From Clostridium sp. Cult1 (GTDB taxonomy: Bacteria; Bacillota; Clostridia; Tissierellales; Tepidimicrobiaceae), in contig NZ_PPXW01000001.1 in assembly GCF_021655095.1 (NCBI RefSeq), positions 517,402 to 581,401 of the forward strand: a stretch of DNA of 64,000 bases, given 5' to 3'. Position numbers and translations under genes: made by a program. Below the pieces are notes generated by a model, which saw only the letters and a program-made list of their open reading frames with translations, had not been told where the DNA came from and searched no databases. Shown one piece after another: positions 1-7,933 of this stretch; position 1 is the first letter of the stretch; each line of letters opens with the position of its first letter.

Positions 1-665
1 TTGAAGATGATAAAAGCATATCGGAGCTTCAAAAAGATTATTTGGAAATGAGTGGTTATGAAGTTGTATGTGCTTTTGATGGTAATTCTGGTTTTGAGTA
101 TATTAAAAATGAAGATTTTGATTTAATTATTTTAGATTTGATGCTTCCTAAAAGGGATGGCTTTGATATATTAAGAGAAATATCCAATACAAAGCAAATA
201 CCTATACTTATCGTATCTGCAAAATCCGATGAAATATTTAAGATTAAAGGATTAAACTTAGGAGCTGACGATTATATAACTAAACCTTTTGGCATGGGTG
301 AACTGGTAGCGAGAGTAAATAGTCATATAAAGACATATGAAAGGTTTAAACACGGTTCTAAAATGAAGTTGTTAACAGTTGGACCATTATCTATTAATAA
401 GCAAGACCGTAGGGTCTATATAGATGATAATGAAGTTTTCTTAACTCAGAAGGAGTTTGATTTGCTCTTGTTTTTAGTAGAAAATCCAAATAGAGTTTTT
501 AGCAAAGAGGAACTATTTGAAAGGGTTTGGGGTTATGACTCTTTATCAGATGCATCAACTATAACTGTACATATAGCAAGAATAAGAGAAAAAATTGAGG
601 ATAATCCTAAAGGTCGCACATTTATTGAAACCGTATGGGGAGCAGGATATAGATTTAAAATATAA
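1..665 (+). CDS. OmpR/PhoB-family response regulator (5' end outside window)
   Basis: This is the DNA-binding half of a two-component system. The reading frame is open from base 3, where it encodes EDDKSISELQKDYLE upstream of the first ATG at 42. The gene therefore starts before the window and only a few residues are missing. The acidic pair EDD near the start, the phospho-acceptor Asp in LIILDLMLP and the conserved Lys in TKPFGMGEL define the receiver domain. The C-terminal half (from about base 360) is a winged-helix trans_reg_C domain ending in the typical TVWGAGYRF. No histidine kinase gene follows: about 100 bp downstream the sequence runs into an insertion sequence. The partner kinase must be upstream or has been lost. 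The target genes cannot be read from the sequence. Confidence 0.93.
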   Translation, partial: EDDKSISELQKDYLEMSGYEVVCAFDGNSGFEYIKNEDFDLIILDLMLPKRDGFDILREISNTKQIPILIVSAKSDEIFKIKGLNLGADDYITKPFGMGELVARVNSHIKTYERFKHGSKMKLLTVGPLSINKQDRRVYIDDNEVFLTQKEFDLLLFLVENPNRVFSKEELFERVWGYDSLSDASTITVHIARIREKIEDNPKGRTFIETVWGAGYRFKI

Positions 666-762
666 GGTGACATTTCCTATATTAGAAAATCCACTTGATG
701 TTATTTTTTAAAGCAGTCTATTATGTAGCTAAATACAGTTAAAATTAAGTGAGAAAGCAACT

Positions 763-2456
763 TAGTGTAAAATAATTGTAGGAAAAAATACAAAAAAGAA
801 TAGCCCCATATGTTATGATGGAAGTATGCTAAACAACAACATAACATAAAGGAGGCTATTCTTATGAATACAATTATACACCAAATTATTGAAAAAATCA
901 CTAAAGATATTAAGGATAATATAGAAGATTTGATGTTAAATAGCAGAGATATATCCAAATTTATTCAAAATACCAGTAAATCATTGGATGAGATAGGAGT
1001 TATGATAGTAAAAGAAGCCTTAGAGATGCTAGATGAAGTAATAAGGGAATCTAGTAAAAGGAAAAGGGAGTATTACATACAAAGAAGAAATGATAGAAAA
1101 ACTTTAATTACAAAATTTGGAGAAGTAAATTATGAAAGGACCTACTATAAAAGCAAAAAAGATGGAAGTTATAGATATCTTTCAGATGAACTAGTAGGAA
1201 TATATCCATATGAAAGAATGGACTTATCATATGAATCAGAACTAATAGAAGAAGCCATTGAGACTTCCTATGAGAAATCTGGGAAAAGGGCATCAAATAA
1301 TGTACAAGTAACAAGACAAACAGTAATGAATACCATAAGAAGGTTAGGTAACGTAGAAAACGATGAAGCAGAAATACCCCTTAAGAAAAGGGTAGTAAAA
1401 ACCCTATACATAGAAGCAGACGAAGATCATGTAGCCTTGCAAAATGGGCGTAATAAGGAAATAAAATTAATATATGTCCATGAAGGAAAAAGATTTAAAT
1501 CAAAAGGCAGATACGAACTAATAAATAAAAGACTATTTACAGGCTCTTTAATTGCCAGTGAAGATTTATGGTTAGATGTAGCTAACTATTTAGAAGAAGC
1601 CTATGATTTAGATAGAGTAGAAAAGATATACATTTCAGGCGATGGTGCAAGTTGGATAAAAGAAGGATTGAATTGGATTAAGGGAAGCGAATATGTATTA
1701 GATTACTTTCATCTATCCAAATATGTAAAAACAGCAACGGCCCATATGCCACAAACATTTGAACCATTGTGGACTTATATAAGAAATCTAAATAAAAAAG
1801 GCGTGATAGAATTACTAAACTTCATAACAGCAGAAACAGAATCAGAAACTAAAAAAGAAGCAGTAAAGAAAAGCAAACGATATATACTAAATAACTGGAA
1901 AGGGATAGAAAAAGGTATGGAAGAAGGGTATATAGGCTGTAGCGCAGAAGGCCATATAAGCCATGTATTATCCTCTAGATTAAGTTCACGACCAATGGGA
2001 TGGAGTTTAATAGGAGCAGATCAAATAGCAAGATTAAGAGTATACAAAGCAAATGGCGGAGATATATATGAACTTATGAGCAAGAAGAAAAAAGAAAACA
2101 AAAAAAGAGAAAAGAATAGTAAAGAAGAAGATAAAGACAGCATTGCCAGGGAGTATAGACAACCTACCATGTATAAACGATGGAAGGCGAACATGGCAAA
2201 GGCAGACATTAAAGGCATTAAGGGGTGCATAAAAGGGTTTTTGAAGGCATTTTAATATAAATATACTAAGCAATAATATTTGAGAAAACAGAGGTTGTAT
2301 AGAGTTTAAGATAACCGATGTTTTAAAAAATATTATTGTTTATTTGTTATGCCAAAAAAACATATTGTAATAAGTATATTAAATTAAGTATTTTAGCATA
2401 CTCCATCAAACTGGGGATAATACTAATTATTTTTTTCCTACAGTAACTTGACACTA
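763..2456 (+). mobile_element. ISLre2-family insertion sequence with imperfect inverted ends
   Basis: The element has one transposase gene flanked by imperfect inverted repeats at 763-788 and 2431-2456. I count 22 of 26 positions matching, with the core TGTAGGAAAAAA identical. A 13-bp direct repeat, AACTTAGTGTAAA, lies at 759-771 and again at 2463-2475. It overlaps the left end and sits just outside the right end, so the exact tips and target duplication are ambiguous by up to about 10 bp. The right copy of the repeat is the coding sequence of an ABC ATPase N-terminus, so the element sits inside that gene. Confidence 0.8.
864..2255 (+). CDS. ISLre2-family (UPF0236-type) transposase
   Basis: This is a 463-residue protein recognised as the UPF0236/ISLre2 transposase family. 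The N-terminal region has the RRNDRKTLITKFGEVNYERTY segment typical of the family. The centre contains IYISGDGASWIKEGL and YVLDYFHLSKYV, which carry the likely acidic catalytic residues and the conserved DxFH motif. The C-terminal part is rich in lysine and basic residues. It starts at an ATG with an AAGGAGG ribosome site, has no frameshift and is close to full family length, so it may still be active. It is the only gene of the element and lies between its inverted repeats. It transposes its own element and has no role in host metabolism. Confidence 0.93.
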   Translation: MNTIIHQIIEKITKDIKDNIEDLMLNSRDISKFIQNTSKSLDEIGVMIVKEALEMLDEVIRESSKRKREYYIQRRNDRKTLITKFGEVNYERTYYKSKKDGSYRYLSDELVGIYPYERMDLSYESELIEEAIETSYEKSGKRASNNVQVTRQTVMNTIRRLGNVENDEAEIPLKKRVVKTLYIEADEDHVALQNGRNKEIKLIYVHEGKRFKSKGRYELINKRLFTGSLIASEDLWLDVANYLEEAYDLDRVEKIYISGDGASWIKEGLNWIKGSEYVLDYFHLSKYVKTATAHMPQTFEPLWTYIRNLNKKGVIELLNFITAETESETKKEAVKKSKRYILNNWKGIEKGMEEGYIGCSAEGHISHVLSSRLSSRPMGWSLIGADQIARLRVYKANGGDIYELMSKKKKENKKREKNSKEEDKDSIAREYRQPTMYKRWKANMAKADIKGIKGCIKGFLKAF

Positions 2457-2461
2457 TCGCA

Positions 2462-3202
2462 AAACTTAGTGTAAATAATATATCAAAGTCTTATGGTAAG
2501 AAGGAGATAATTAAAGATATTTCATTGGAAGTAAATGAAGGTGAAATAGTATGTTTATTAGGAGTTAGCGGAGTAGGAAAGACTACATTATTTAATATCA
2601 TATCTGGTTTATTAGTTCCAGATGGAGGAAAAGTTTTATTAGACAATAAAGATATCACAGGAGAGTCTGGGCATATTAGTTATATGCTACAAAAGGATCT
2701 ATTATTACCATATAAAACGGTCTTGGACAATGTATCACTACCTCTTATTATAAAAGGAGAAAACAAGAGATCAGCAAATTTAAAAGCTGAAAAATATTTT
2801 AAAACTTTTGGGCTAGATGGAAACCAAGATAAATATCCTCATCAGTTATCTGGAGGAATGAGGCAAAGGGCAGCATTACTTCGGACATATTTATTTTCCC
2901 AGGAAGTTGCTTTATTAGATGAACCTTTTAGTGCTTTGGATGCTATAACCAAAAGAACTATGCATAGTTGGTACCAGAATGTTATGGAAAAGATTAAATT
3001 ATCCACTTTATTTATTACCCATGATATAGATGAATCGATTGTTTTGTCTAATCGCATCTATATTATGGCTGGAAAGCCTGGACGAATAACACAAGAGTTA
3101 AAAATAGAAGATCAAAAACCAAGAGGAGAAAAATTTGTATTAAGCAAAGAATTTATTGACTATAAAAGATGGATATTAAATGTATTGGATAATAGTTGTT
3201 AA
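2462..3202 (+). pseudogene. ABC transporter ATPase (SsuB/TauB/ThiZ-like), 5' end cut off by the insertion sequence
   Basis: This is the nucleotide-binding subunit of an importer of the nitrate/sulfonate/thiamine-precursor type. The frame reads KLSVNNISKSYGKKE from base 2462. Walker A follows (GVSGVGKTT), then the Q-loop (YMLQKDLLLPY), signature LSGGMRQR, Walker B (VALLDEP) and H-loop (FITHD). No start codon precedes the N-terminal beta-strand: the frame is closed by a TAA at 2444-2446 inside the element's right end. The first in-frame TTG (2525) lacks a correctly spaced ribosome site and would omit the A-loop Tyr. On the far side of the element, GTG-AGA-AAG-CAA-CTT-AGT-GTA at 749-769 would supply a start (MRKQLSV), which supports interruption by the insertion. 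No permease or binding-protein gene adjoins. It is probably non-functional or driven only by read-through. Confidence 0.8.
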
Positions 3203-3287
3203 GGGAGAGAGGGATAACAACTCTTTTTAGTGTCAAATAAGCGCTAAAAAGAAAGCTATTTTATTTGTCTTTGTTCTCCTTTAAAGT

Positions 3288-3328
3288 AAAACTCTAGTTT
3301 CAATAATATTTCATGAAACTAGAGTTTT
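3288..3328. terminator. Convergent bidirectional terminator
   Basis: A perfect 15-bp inverted repeat (3288-3302 with 3314-3328, 11-nt loop) has A-runs on one side and T-runs on the other. It lies between the truncated ABC gene (+) and the small gene at 3345-3524 (-). Confidence 0.8.
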
Positions 3329-3344
3329 AAACTTTATTTATAAT

Positions 3345-3524
3345 TTATTCCCATTTAGGCTCATTAAAATTACTTGGATCTTTTATCCTTTTAGCTTCTT
3401 CTTCAGATACAATATATCCAACTATGCCTTTATTGTCATAATCTTTTACTAATTTTATTGCTTCCTTTTTAGACATGGGTTCAGAAAACTTATTATCAGT
3501 TATAACAATGTACTTATCATCCAT
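3345..3524 (-). CDS. Small hypothetical protein, 59 residues
   Basis: This is a short gene on the minus strand. The protein starts MDDKYIVITDNKFSEPMSKK and ends FNEPKWE. The ATG (complement of 3522-3524) is preceded by an AAAGGAAG ribosome site at good spacing, and the frame closes just before a shared terminator. The product is soluble, highly charged (many Lys, Asp, Glu) and has no membrane segment, signal peptide or cysteine. The layout alternates short strands and a helix (KKEAIKLVKDYD), suggesting a small alpha/beta fold. I do not recognise the family and assign no function. It is downstream of, and on the same strand as, the mirror-image drug-exporter gene's neighbourhood but is not in an evident operon. 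Confidence 0.6.
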   Translation of the reverse strand: MDDKYIVITDNKFSEPMSKKEAIKLVKDYDNKGIVGYIVSEEEAKRIKDPSNFNEPKWE

Positions 3525-3589
3525 AGGCTTCTTCCTTTCATCTTGATGTTTAATTAGTATATGCTAAATATAAAATAAATATAGAAAAA

Positions 3590-4927
3590 TTATAAAGGAA
3601 TATCCTTAAATTCAGTTTGAAACCTTGTATATATGGTTAAAGCTATACCTAATGTTAGAATCTCACAAACTAAAGAAGAGATCCAGATACCAAAACTCTC
3701 CCATATATTTGGAAGAATTAACAGTGTTAAAGTGATTAGAATATATCCTCTTAATGTTGAAACAACTGTTCCTTTAACAGTTTCTTTTAATGCAGTGAAA
3801 TAGCCAGCAAGGACAATATTAAATCCACAAATTAGAAATCCAAAACTAAATACCTTTAAACCCTTTATGGCTAATAAGAATGTATTCCTATTAGATGGAT
3901 TTATAAAAAGGGAAACCAATTCATTTGGAAATAGTTGAGAAATTCCAAAAAACAAAACTGCAAAAGCTAAAGAAGTTTTTAAAGCTAAGGCTAATAAACT
4001 ATCAATATTTTTATAATTTTCTTTTCCATTATAATAACTAATCAAAGGTTGCATTCCTTGATTTATACCTACCATGGTCATAAGGACTAAATTATTTAGG
4101 TACATAATAACTCCAAAGGCTGCTAGACCATAAGTACCGATATGTTTTGAAATGGCAAAATTAAATACAAAGGTAGTGAAACCTGCTGATAATTCAGTTA
4201 GTGCTTCAGGGATACCTATGGTAAATAATTTACTTATGAGAGAAAAATTGAGTTTTGGTCTAACAAATTTCAAATTGGATTTTCCAAATAAAAAGTGGAA
4301 TAAAAATGCCATACAGGATATAAACTGGGAAGCACCAGTAGCAAATGCTGCACCTTTTATTCCATAGTCATAACGGATCACAAGAATATAATCTAGTACA
4401 ATATTGGTTATAGCAGCCAGTGTGACGAATATTATAGAGTAGATTGGGAATCCATCGGCTTTAACTAGAACTTCTAGTGAATAAGCTACCATAAAAAAAG
4501 TACTAAAAATAATTATTATTTTTAAATAATCTACAACATAAGGTAATGTTTCATTATTTGCACCTAAAAAATATGCTATTTTTTCAATAAAGACTAATGA
4601 AAGCCCAGTTAATACAATACCTATAATAGATATAAGAATTATATTTAAAGTAAATATTTCATTACTTTTTTTCTTTTCATTTTTACCAAAATAGAATGTT
4701 ATTAAGGTAGAAGACCCTACTGAAATTAATAGGGATACTGCAAAAACACCATTAATATAAGGCATAGAAAGATTAACAGCTGCTAGGGCAATAGGGCCTA
4801 CTCCTTTTCCAACAAATATCCCATCTACCATGGTATAAATAGAAAAAAACCACATGGCGGTTACGGAAGGTATTAGATATTTAAAAAATTTTTTAGTCAA
4901 ATATGACTTTGACTTACTTTGTTGCAT
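3590..4927 (-). CDS. MATE-family multidrug exporter
   Basis: This is a cation-coupled exporter with about 12 membrane helices (445 residues from the preferred start), in the cytoplasmic membrane. Family features are the N-terminal MWFFSIYTMVDGIFVGKGVGP segment, in which the DGIFVG motif precedes a Gly/Pro-rich helix, and the mid-protein GINQGMQPLISYYNGK. An ATG at 4925-4927 is preferred over the upstream GTG (4934-4936) because AAGGAG lies 8 nt before the ATG and overlaps the GTG. It is divergent from a MerR-family gene with a MerR-style promoter between them, so expression is probably induced by a drug-like ligand of that regulator. The substrate is unknown. A second MATE gene lies at 19697-21091. 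Confidence 0.92.
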   Translation of the reverse strand: MQQSKSKSYLTKKFFKYLIPSVTAMWFFSIYTMVDGIFVGKGVGPIALAAVNLSMPYINGVFAVSLLISVGSSTLITFYFGKNEKKKSNEIFTLNIILISIIGIVLTGLSLVFIEKIAYFLGANNETLPYVVDYLKIIIIFSTFFMVAYSLEVLVKADGFPIYSIIFVTLAAITNIVLDYILVIRYDYGIKGAAFATGASQFISCMAFLFHFLFGKSNLKFVRPKLNFSLISKLFTIGIPEALTELSAGFTTFVFNFAISKHIGTYGLAAFGVIMYLNNLVLMTMVGINQGMQPLISYYNGKENYKNIDSLLALALKTSLAFAVLFFGISQLFPNELVSLFINPSNRNTFLLAIKGLKVFSFGFLICGFNIVLAGYFTALKETVKGTVVSTLRGYILITLTLLILPNIWESFGIWISSLVCEILTLGIALTIYTRFQTEFKDIPL

Positions 4928-4939
4928 AGAAATCACTCC

Positions 4940-4979
4940 TTGATTACTAATATAAACCTTGGTACAATACTAATGTCAA
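4940..4979 (-). promoter_or_regulatory. MerR-type promoter (19-bp spacer) for the MATE gene, overlapping the merR promoter
   Basis: Reading leftward there is TTGACA (complement of 4974-4979), a 19-bp spacer and TATATT (complement of 4949-4954). An overlong 19-bp spacer is the hallmark of promoters activated by MerR-family proteins, which untwist the DNA. Reading rightward, TTGATT (4940-4945), 17 bp and TACAAT (4963-4968) would drive the regulator gene. The overlap implies autoregulation. Confidence 0.7.
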
Positions 4980-5004
4980 GAAGAAGTATAGGAGAGGAAA
5001 ATAT

Positions 5005-5814
5005 ATGAAGAAAGAATATATTATAGGACAAATATGCAAATTATATAATTTGGGACCAGATTCTATACGTTACTATGAAAAGAAAGGGCTTATCAATCCA
5101 AAAAGAAGGCCTAATGGGTATAGAGTATACTCTATAGATGATATTTGGAGATTAAATATAATTAAAGATTTGAGAAAACTTGATTTTTCTACAAAACAAA
5201 TAAAAGAATACCTAGAGAATAGGAGTATAGACACTACTATCCATTTAATGAGAAAAGAAATAGAATTAATTGAGGAAAAGATTAAACCTCTATTGGAGTT
5301 GAAAGAAAATTTACAGGAAAAACTGGTTAATTTAGAAGAGTTTAAAAATATAGATTCTTACGGAGAAATAATGGTAAAGAAGATAAAAGAGAGAAAGATC
5401 ATCTTGATTGAAGGTATTATGTCAAAAGATGAAGAAGTAGATTTAGCTTTTCGCAAATTAGAAGGTAGAGATGATTCTAAATTATTCCTATTCGGGAATA
5501 AAGATATGGGAGTTTTTATTGCTGATGAAGGATTGAAAAGGGAGAACTATAGTTTATATGAAAAGGCATTCTTTTTTGTAGACGATGAAGAGGAAGATTA
5601 TAATATGATATTACCTTCGGGACATTTTATAACATTGATTTATGGTGGTTCTTATAAAAAAAGTCAAAAATATTTTGAAAATATGATGGATTTTATTAAG
5701 AAAAATGGATATAAACTTAGTGGAAGACCAATGGAAATCTATCGTTTAGATATACATGGAACATCCAAGGAAAAAGAGTTTATAACAGAGATTCAGATTC
5801 CAGTAAAGAAATAA
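5005..5814 (+). CDS. MerR-family regulator with GyrI-like ligand-binding domain (BmrR type)
   Basis: This is a 269-residue transcription activator. Residues 1-75 form the MerR winged helix: YIIGQICKLYNLGPDSIRYYEKKGLI, then the RRPNGYRVYS wing. A coiled-coil dimer helix runs from about residue 75 to 115. The C-terminal 150 residues resemble a GyrI/BmrR-type multidrug-binding domain, with DYNMILPSGHFITLIYGG and a terminal beta-strand. It has no cysteine pair typical of metal sensors, so an organic ligand is more likely. It is divergent from the MATE exporter and is its probable activator. An AGGAGAGG ribosome site precedes the ATG. The gene ends in a terminator hairpin shared with the opposing OsmC gene. 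Confidence 0.9.
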   Translation: MKKEYIIGQICKLYNLGPDSIRYYEKKGLINPKRRPNGYRVYSIDDIWRLNIIKDLRKLDFSTKQIKEYLENRSIDTTIHLMRKEIELIEEKIKPLLELKENLQEKLVNLEEFKNIDSYGEIMVKKIKERKIILIEGIMSKDEEVDLAFRKLEGRDDSKLFLFGNKDMGVFIADEGLKRENYSLYEKAFFFVDDEEEDYNMILPSGHFITLIYGGSYKKSQKYFENMMDFIKKNGYKLSGRPMEIYRLDIHGTSKEKEFITEIQIPVKK

Positions 5815-5836
5815 AAAGCAACATTTGTTGCTTTTT
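5813..5836. terminator. Bidirectional terminator between merR-type and OsmC genes
   Basis: A 10-bp stem (AAAAAGCAAC with GTTGCTTTTT, loop ATTT) overlaps the stop codons of both convergent genes. Confidence 0.8.
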
Positions 5837-6254
5837 AGTCTTCAATTACTATATCATATGTCACAGATGTGACTTTTTTTAGCATTGCAGTTACACCACA
5901 ATATTTTTCTTGAGAAAGAAATACGGCCTTTTCAATATTTTTTCTCGGAAGGTTTTTCCCTTTAAATACATATGTTAAATGAATATTTTCGTAAACTTTT
6001 GGATGTTCTCCTGTATTATCGGCTTCTACTTGGATTTTTAAGTCTTCAAGTTCTACCTTCATCTTTTTTAATATAGACATTACATCGATACCGGTACAAC
6101 CAATCAAACCTACTAACAACAGTTGTTTAGGACGAGGACCTAAATCATTGCCTCCAATTTCTTCAGAAGCATCAGTAATGAAGTTATGACCATCTAATTT
6201 CATTTCAAATCCCATATTTCCTTTTAAATTAGCTTCGATTTTAGTTTTTTTCAT
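5835..6254 (-). CDS. OsmC-family peroxide-reductase-like protein
   Basis: This is a 139-residue cytoplasmic protein of the OsmC/Ohr superfamily, whose members reduce organic peroxides with a reactive cysteine pair. The two characteristic cysteines are present: C53 in GLIGCTGIDV, at the start of the central helix, and C119 in EKYCGVTAML. The length matches the short OsmC/YhfA-type subfamily rather than Ohr. The true substrate of this subfamily is not settled. It is transcribed alone from a start preceded by AAGGGG, and it converges on the MerR-type gene. A role in anaerobe oxidative defence would match the superoxide reductase and peroxiredoxin elsewhere in the window. Confidence 0.88.
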   Translation of the reverse strand: MKKTKIEANLKGNMGFEMKLDGHNFITDASEEIGGNDLGPRPKQLLLVGLIGCTGIDVMSILKKMKVELEDLKIQVEADNTGEHPKVYENIHLTYVFKGKNLPRKNIEKAVFLSQEKYCGVTAMLKKVTSVTYDIVIED

Positions 6255-6391
6255 TATAAATTACCCCTTTCTAAAGTGTTATAATCATGATACCCTAAAA
6301 TACAATATCTAAAAAGGATCCTATATTATAAAAGAATTTTACTTGACTTTTCTATCTAAATATCATACAATTATTTCAATTAAGTTAAATT

Positions 6392-6668
6392 CAATGCGTA
6401 GAAATAGTAACTAAATGGACGTGGTTTTAGCGAGTCGGAGTTGGTGGAAGCCCGATACCATAATTTTAGTGAATGGATCTACAAGGAGTTTGGCGAAATG
6501 GTAAAAATTAGAGTAGTCAATACCGGGGATTTCCCGTTATAGGAATAGGATATATAGCTTTATGCTAGGTATCTGTAGAAGCGAGATTATCCAATAGATA
6601 GTCTAATTAAGGTGGCACCGCGAAAGCAGTCTTTCGTCCTTTTATGGGATGGAAGGCTTTTTTTATTG
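6392..6668 (+). promoter_or_regulatory. T-box riboswitch, tryptophan-specific
   Basis: This leader senses uncharged tRNA. The T-box core AAGGTGGCACCGCG is at 6609-6622, followed by a G+C-containing hairpin and a T-run (about 6627-6668) forming the terminator. In Stem I the expected GAA-codon-A pattern reads GAA-TGG-A with the specifier TGG (Trp) at 6474-6476. The GGTGG of the T-box can compete with the terminator, so uncharged tRNA-Trp should allow read-through. The gene downstream is a tryptophan-transporter-type protein, in agreement with the specifier. Confidence 0.93.
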
Positions 6669-6769
6669 ATTAAATGGAAAGGTGGTGAAGTAGAATGTTG
6701 TGAACAGAACAATATGATTGGAATTACCGGAAAAATATAATAAGAAAAATAAATAAGGAGGCGTTTATA

Positions 6770-7285
6770 ATGAAATTGAAAAACAATATTTTTACAACAT
6801 TACTATTAGCCATCGGTTTTATTTTACATCAAATTACGCCAGGGATATTAGGTGGGATGAAATTTGATTTTCTTCTATCTTTTATGTTTGTTTCCCTTTT
6901 ATTAAATAATAAATTTGAAAATACTATATTGACAGGATTACTAGCAGGATTACTTTCTGCTATGGCTACCACTTTTCCAGGAGGTCAATTACCTAATATA
7001 ATAGATAAACTAATTACATGTTTAGCATTATTTATTGTTATTAAATATCTTAGTCGATTCAAAAATAACCCTATTGTAGTTGGAGTGATTGGAGGCTTGG
7101 GAACTTTTATAAGTGGAATAATATTTTTAGGGTCTGCCTCTTTTATTACAGGATTACCTGTTCCCTTGAAAATGTTAATAGTAAGTGTAGTAATTCCTAC
7201 CACTATAGTAAATGGAATAGGTACAGTTTTTGTATATGGAATAACCAGAAAGGCCATAAAGCTATCAGGAATTGCTCTTCATTAA
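6770..7285 (+). CDS. trpP: Tryptophan transporter TrpP family (ECF S-component-like)
   Basis: This is a 171-residue, very hydrophobic membrane protein with about five helices, matching the TrpP/YhaG family of small tryptophan uptake proteins. Recognisable features are the N-terminal LLLAIGFILHQITPGILGGMKFD segment and the later GQLPNIIDK and FITGLPVPLKM loops. AAGGAGG sits 7-8 nt before the ATG. The assignment is strengthened by the upstream T-box whose specifier is a Trp codon, so uptake should rise when tRNA-Trp is uncharged. A strong hairpin terminator follows. I see no ABC partner next to it. Whether it works alone or with a shared ECF energising module cannot be decided here. Confidence 0.88.
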   Translation: MKLKNNIFTTLLLAIGFILHQITPGILGGMKFDFLLSFMFVSLLLNNKFENTILTGLLAGLLSAMATTFPGGQLPNIIDKLITCLALFIVIKYLSRFKNNPIVVGVIGGLGTFISGIIFLGSASFITGLPVPLKMLIVSVVIPTTIVNGIGTVFVYGITRKAIKLSGIALH

Positions 7286-7291
7286 TTTAAA

Positions 7292-7328
7292 TTAAATATA
7301 GTGACGAGTTTTTCGTCACTATATTTAA
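7292..7328. terminator. Strong bidirectional terminator
   Basis: A perfect 16-bp stem (7292-7307 with 7313-7328, 5-nt loop) lies between convergent trpP and the gene at 7340-7840, with A/T runs on both sides. Confidence 0.85.
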
Positions 7329-7339
7329 AATTCTATACC

Positions 7340-7840
7340 TTATTCTTTAAAATCAACTTTTATTAGTTTACCTTTTTCATCTAAAGTAATTTGGGTTATT
7401 TTAACTAGTTTAGGCATATCATCTATTTTAGCGCATTCAAGAATTTGGTATACTTTAGAAGTATCTCTATTTTCCTTGAAAACTTCTCTTAAAAGTTTAA
7501 AAATTGAATAAGGATGTTCTGGATCTTTTATACTTATGAAAGATGTATTAGGGGTAGCCATAGCTTGGGCGATTAATTTTTCAAAATCAATATCATTTAT
7601 CCCTGGAATCAAGAAGTATTCAGTTTTGTCATTTTTTAAATCATCAAAACCCTTAACTTGAATGGCTTTGGAATTCATTTTGGCTACAGCCATTAAAGTA
7701 GCCATTAAGGGACGAATTCCCCAGCCTTTATGGCCTGAAACTATGATAGATTCTTTTCTTTTAATGACTTCTTCTAGATATTCACATTGAGACTCTGTCA
7801 TGAAATCTTGGTCAACTAATTTTTGTAACATTGGGTTCAT
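7340..7840 (-). CDS. Hypothetical protein with degenerate P-loop resembling secretion/pilus ATPases
   Basis: This is a 166-residue soluble protein. Residues 15-50 (ESQCEYLEEVIKRKESIIVSGHKGW followed by GIRPLMATLM) resemble the strand and P-loop of type II/IV secretion ATPases of the CpaF/VirB11 group. In those the motif reads GxxGxGKTT; here it is GHKGWGIRP, so the nucleotide-binding Lys and Thr are absent. The remaining segment (IAQAMATPNTSFISIKDPEHPYSIFKLLREV) is reminiscent of the region after Walker B. It is probably a non-catalytic relative or only a look-alike. It stands alone, on the minus strand, behind an AAGGAG ribosome site. Function unknown. Confidence 0.7.
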   Translation of the reverse strand: MNPMLQKLVDQDFMTESQCEYLEEVIKRKESIIVSGHKGWGIRPLMATLMAVAKMNSKAIQVKGFDDLKNDKTEYFLIPGINDIDFEKLIAQAMATPNTSFISIKDPEHPYSIFKLLREVFKENRDTSKVYQILECAKIDDMPKLVKITQITLDEKGKLIKVDFKE

Positions 7841-7933
7841 TTATTACCACTCCTTTACCAATTTTATATCACATTTATATAATACCCTTTTTTGAGGTTA
7901 AATAATAGCTTTGATTAATTATGAAAATTTTAC

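Noticed and set aside
701-958. Minus-strand open frame of 85 codons, hydrophobic
   Set aside because: It overlaps the insertion-sequence left end and the transposase start in another frame and lacks a ribosome site. It is a shadow of AT-rich coding sequence.
6315-6337. AGGATCC...GAAT upstream of the T-box, resembling a sigma-H promoter
   Set aside because: The spacing is 19 nt instead of the invariant 21 found at the five good sites, and the -35 extension is wrong.
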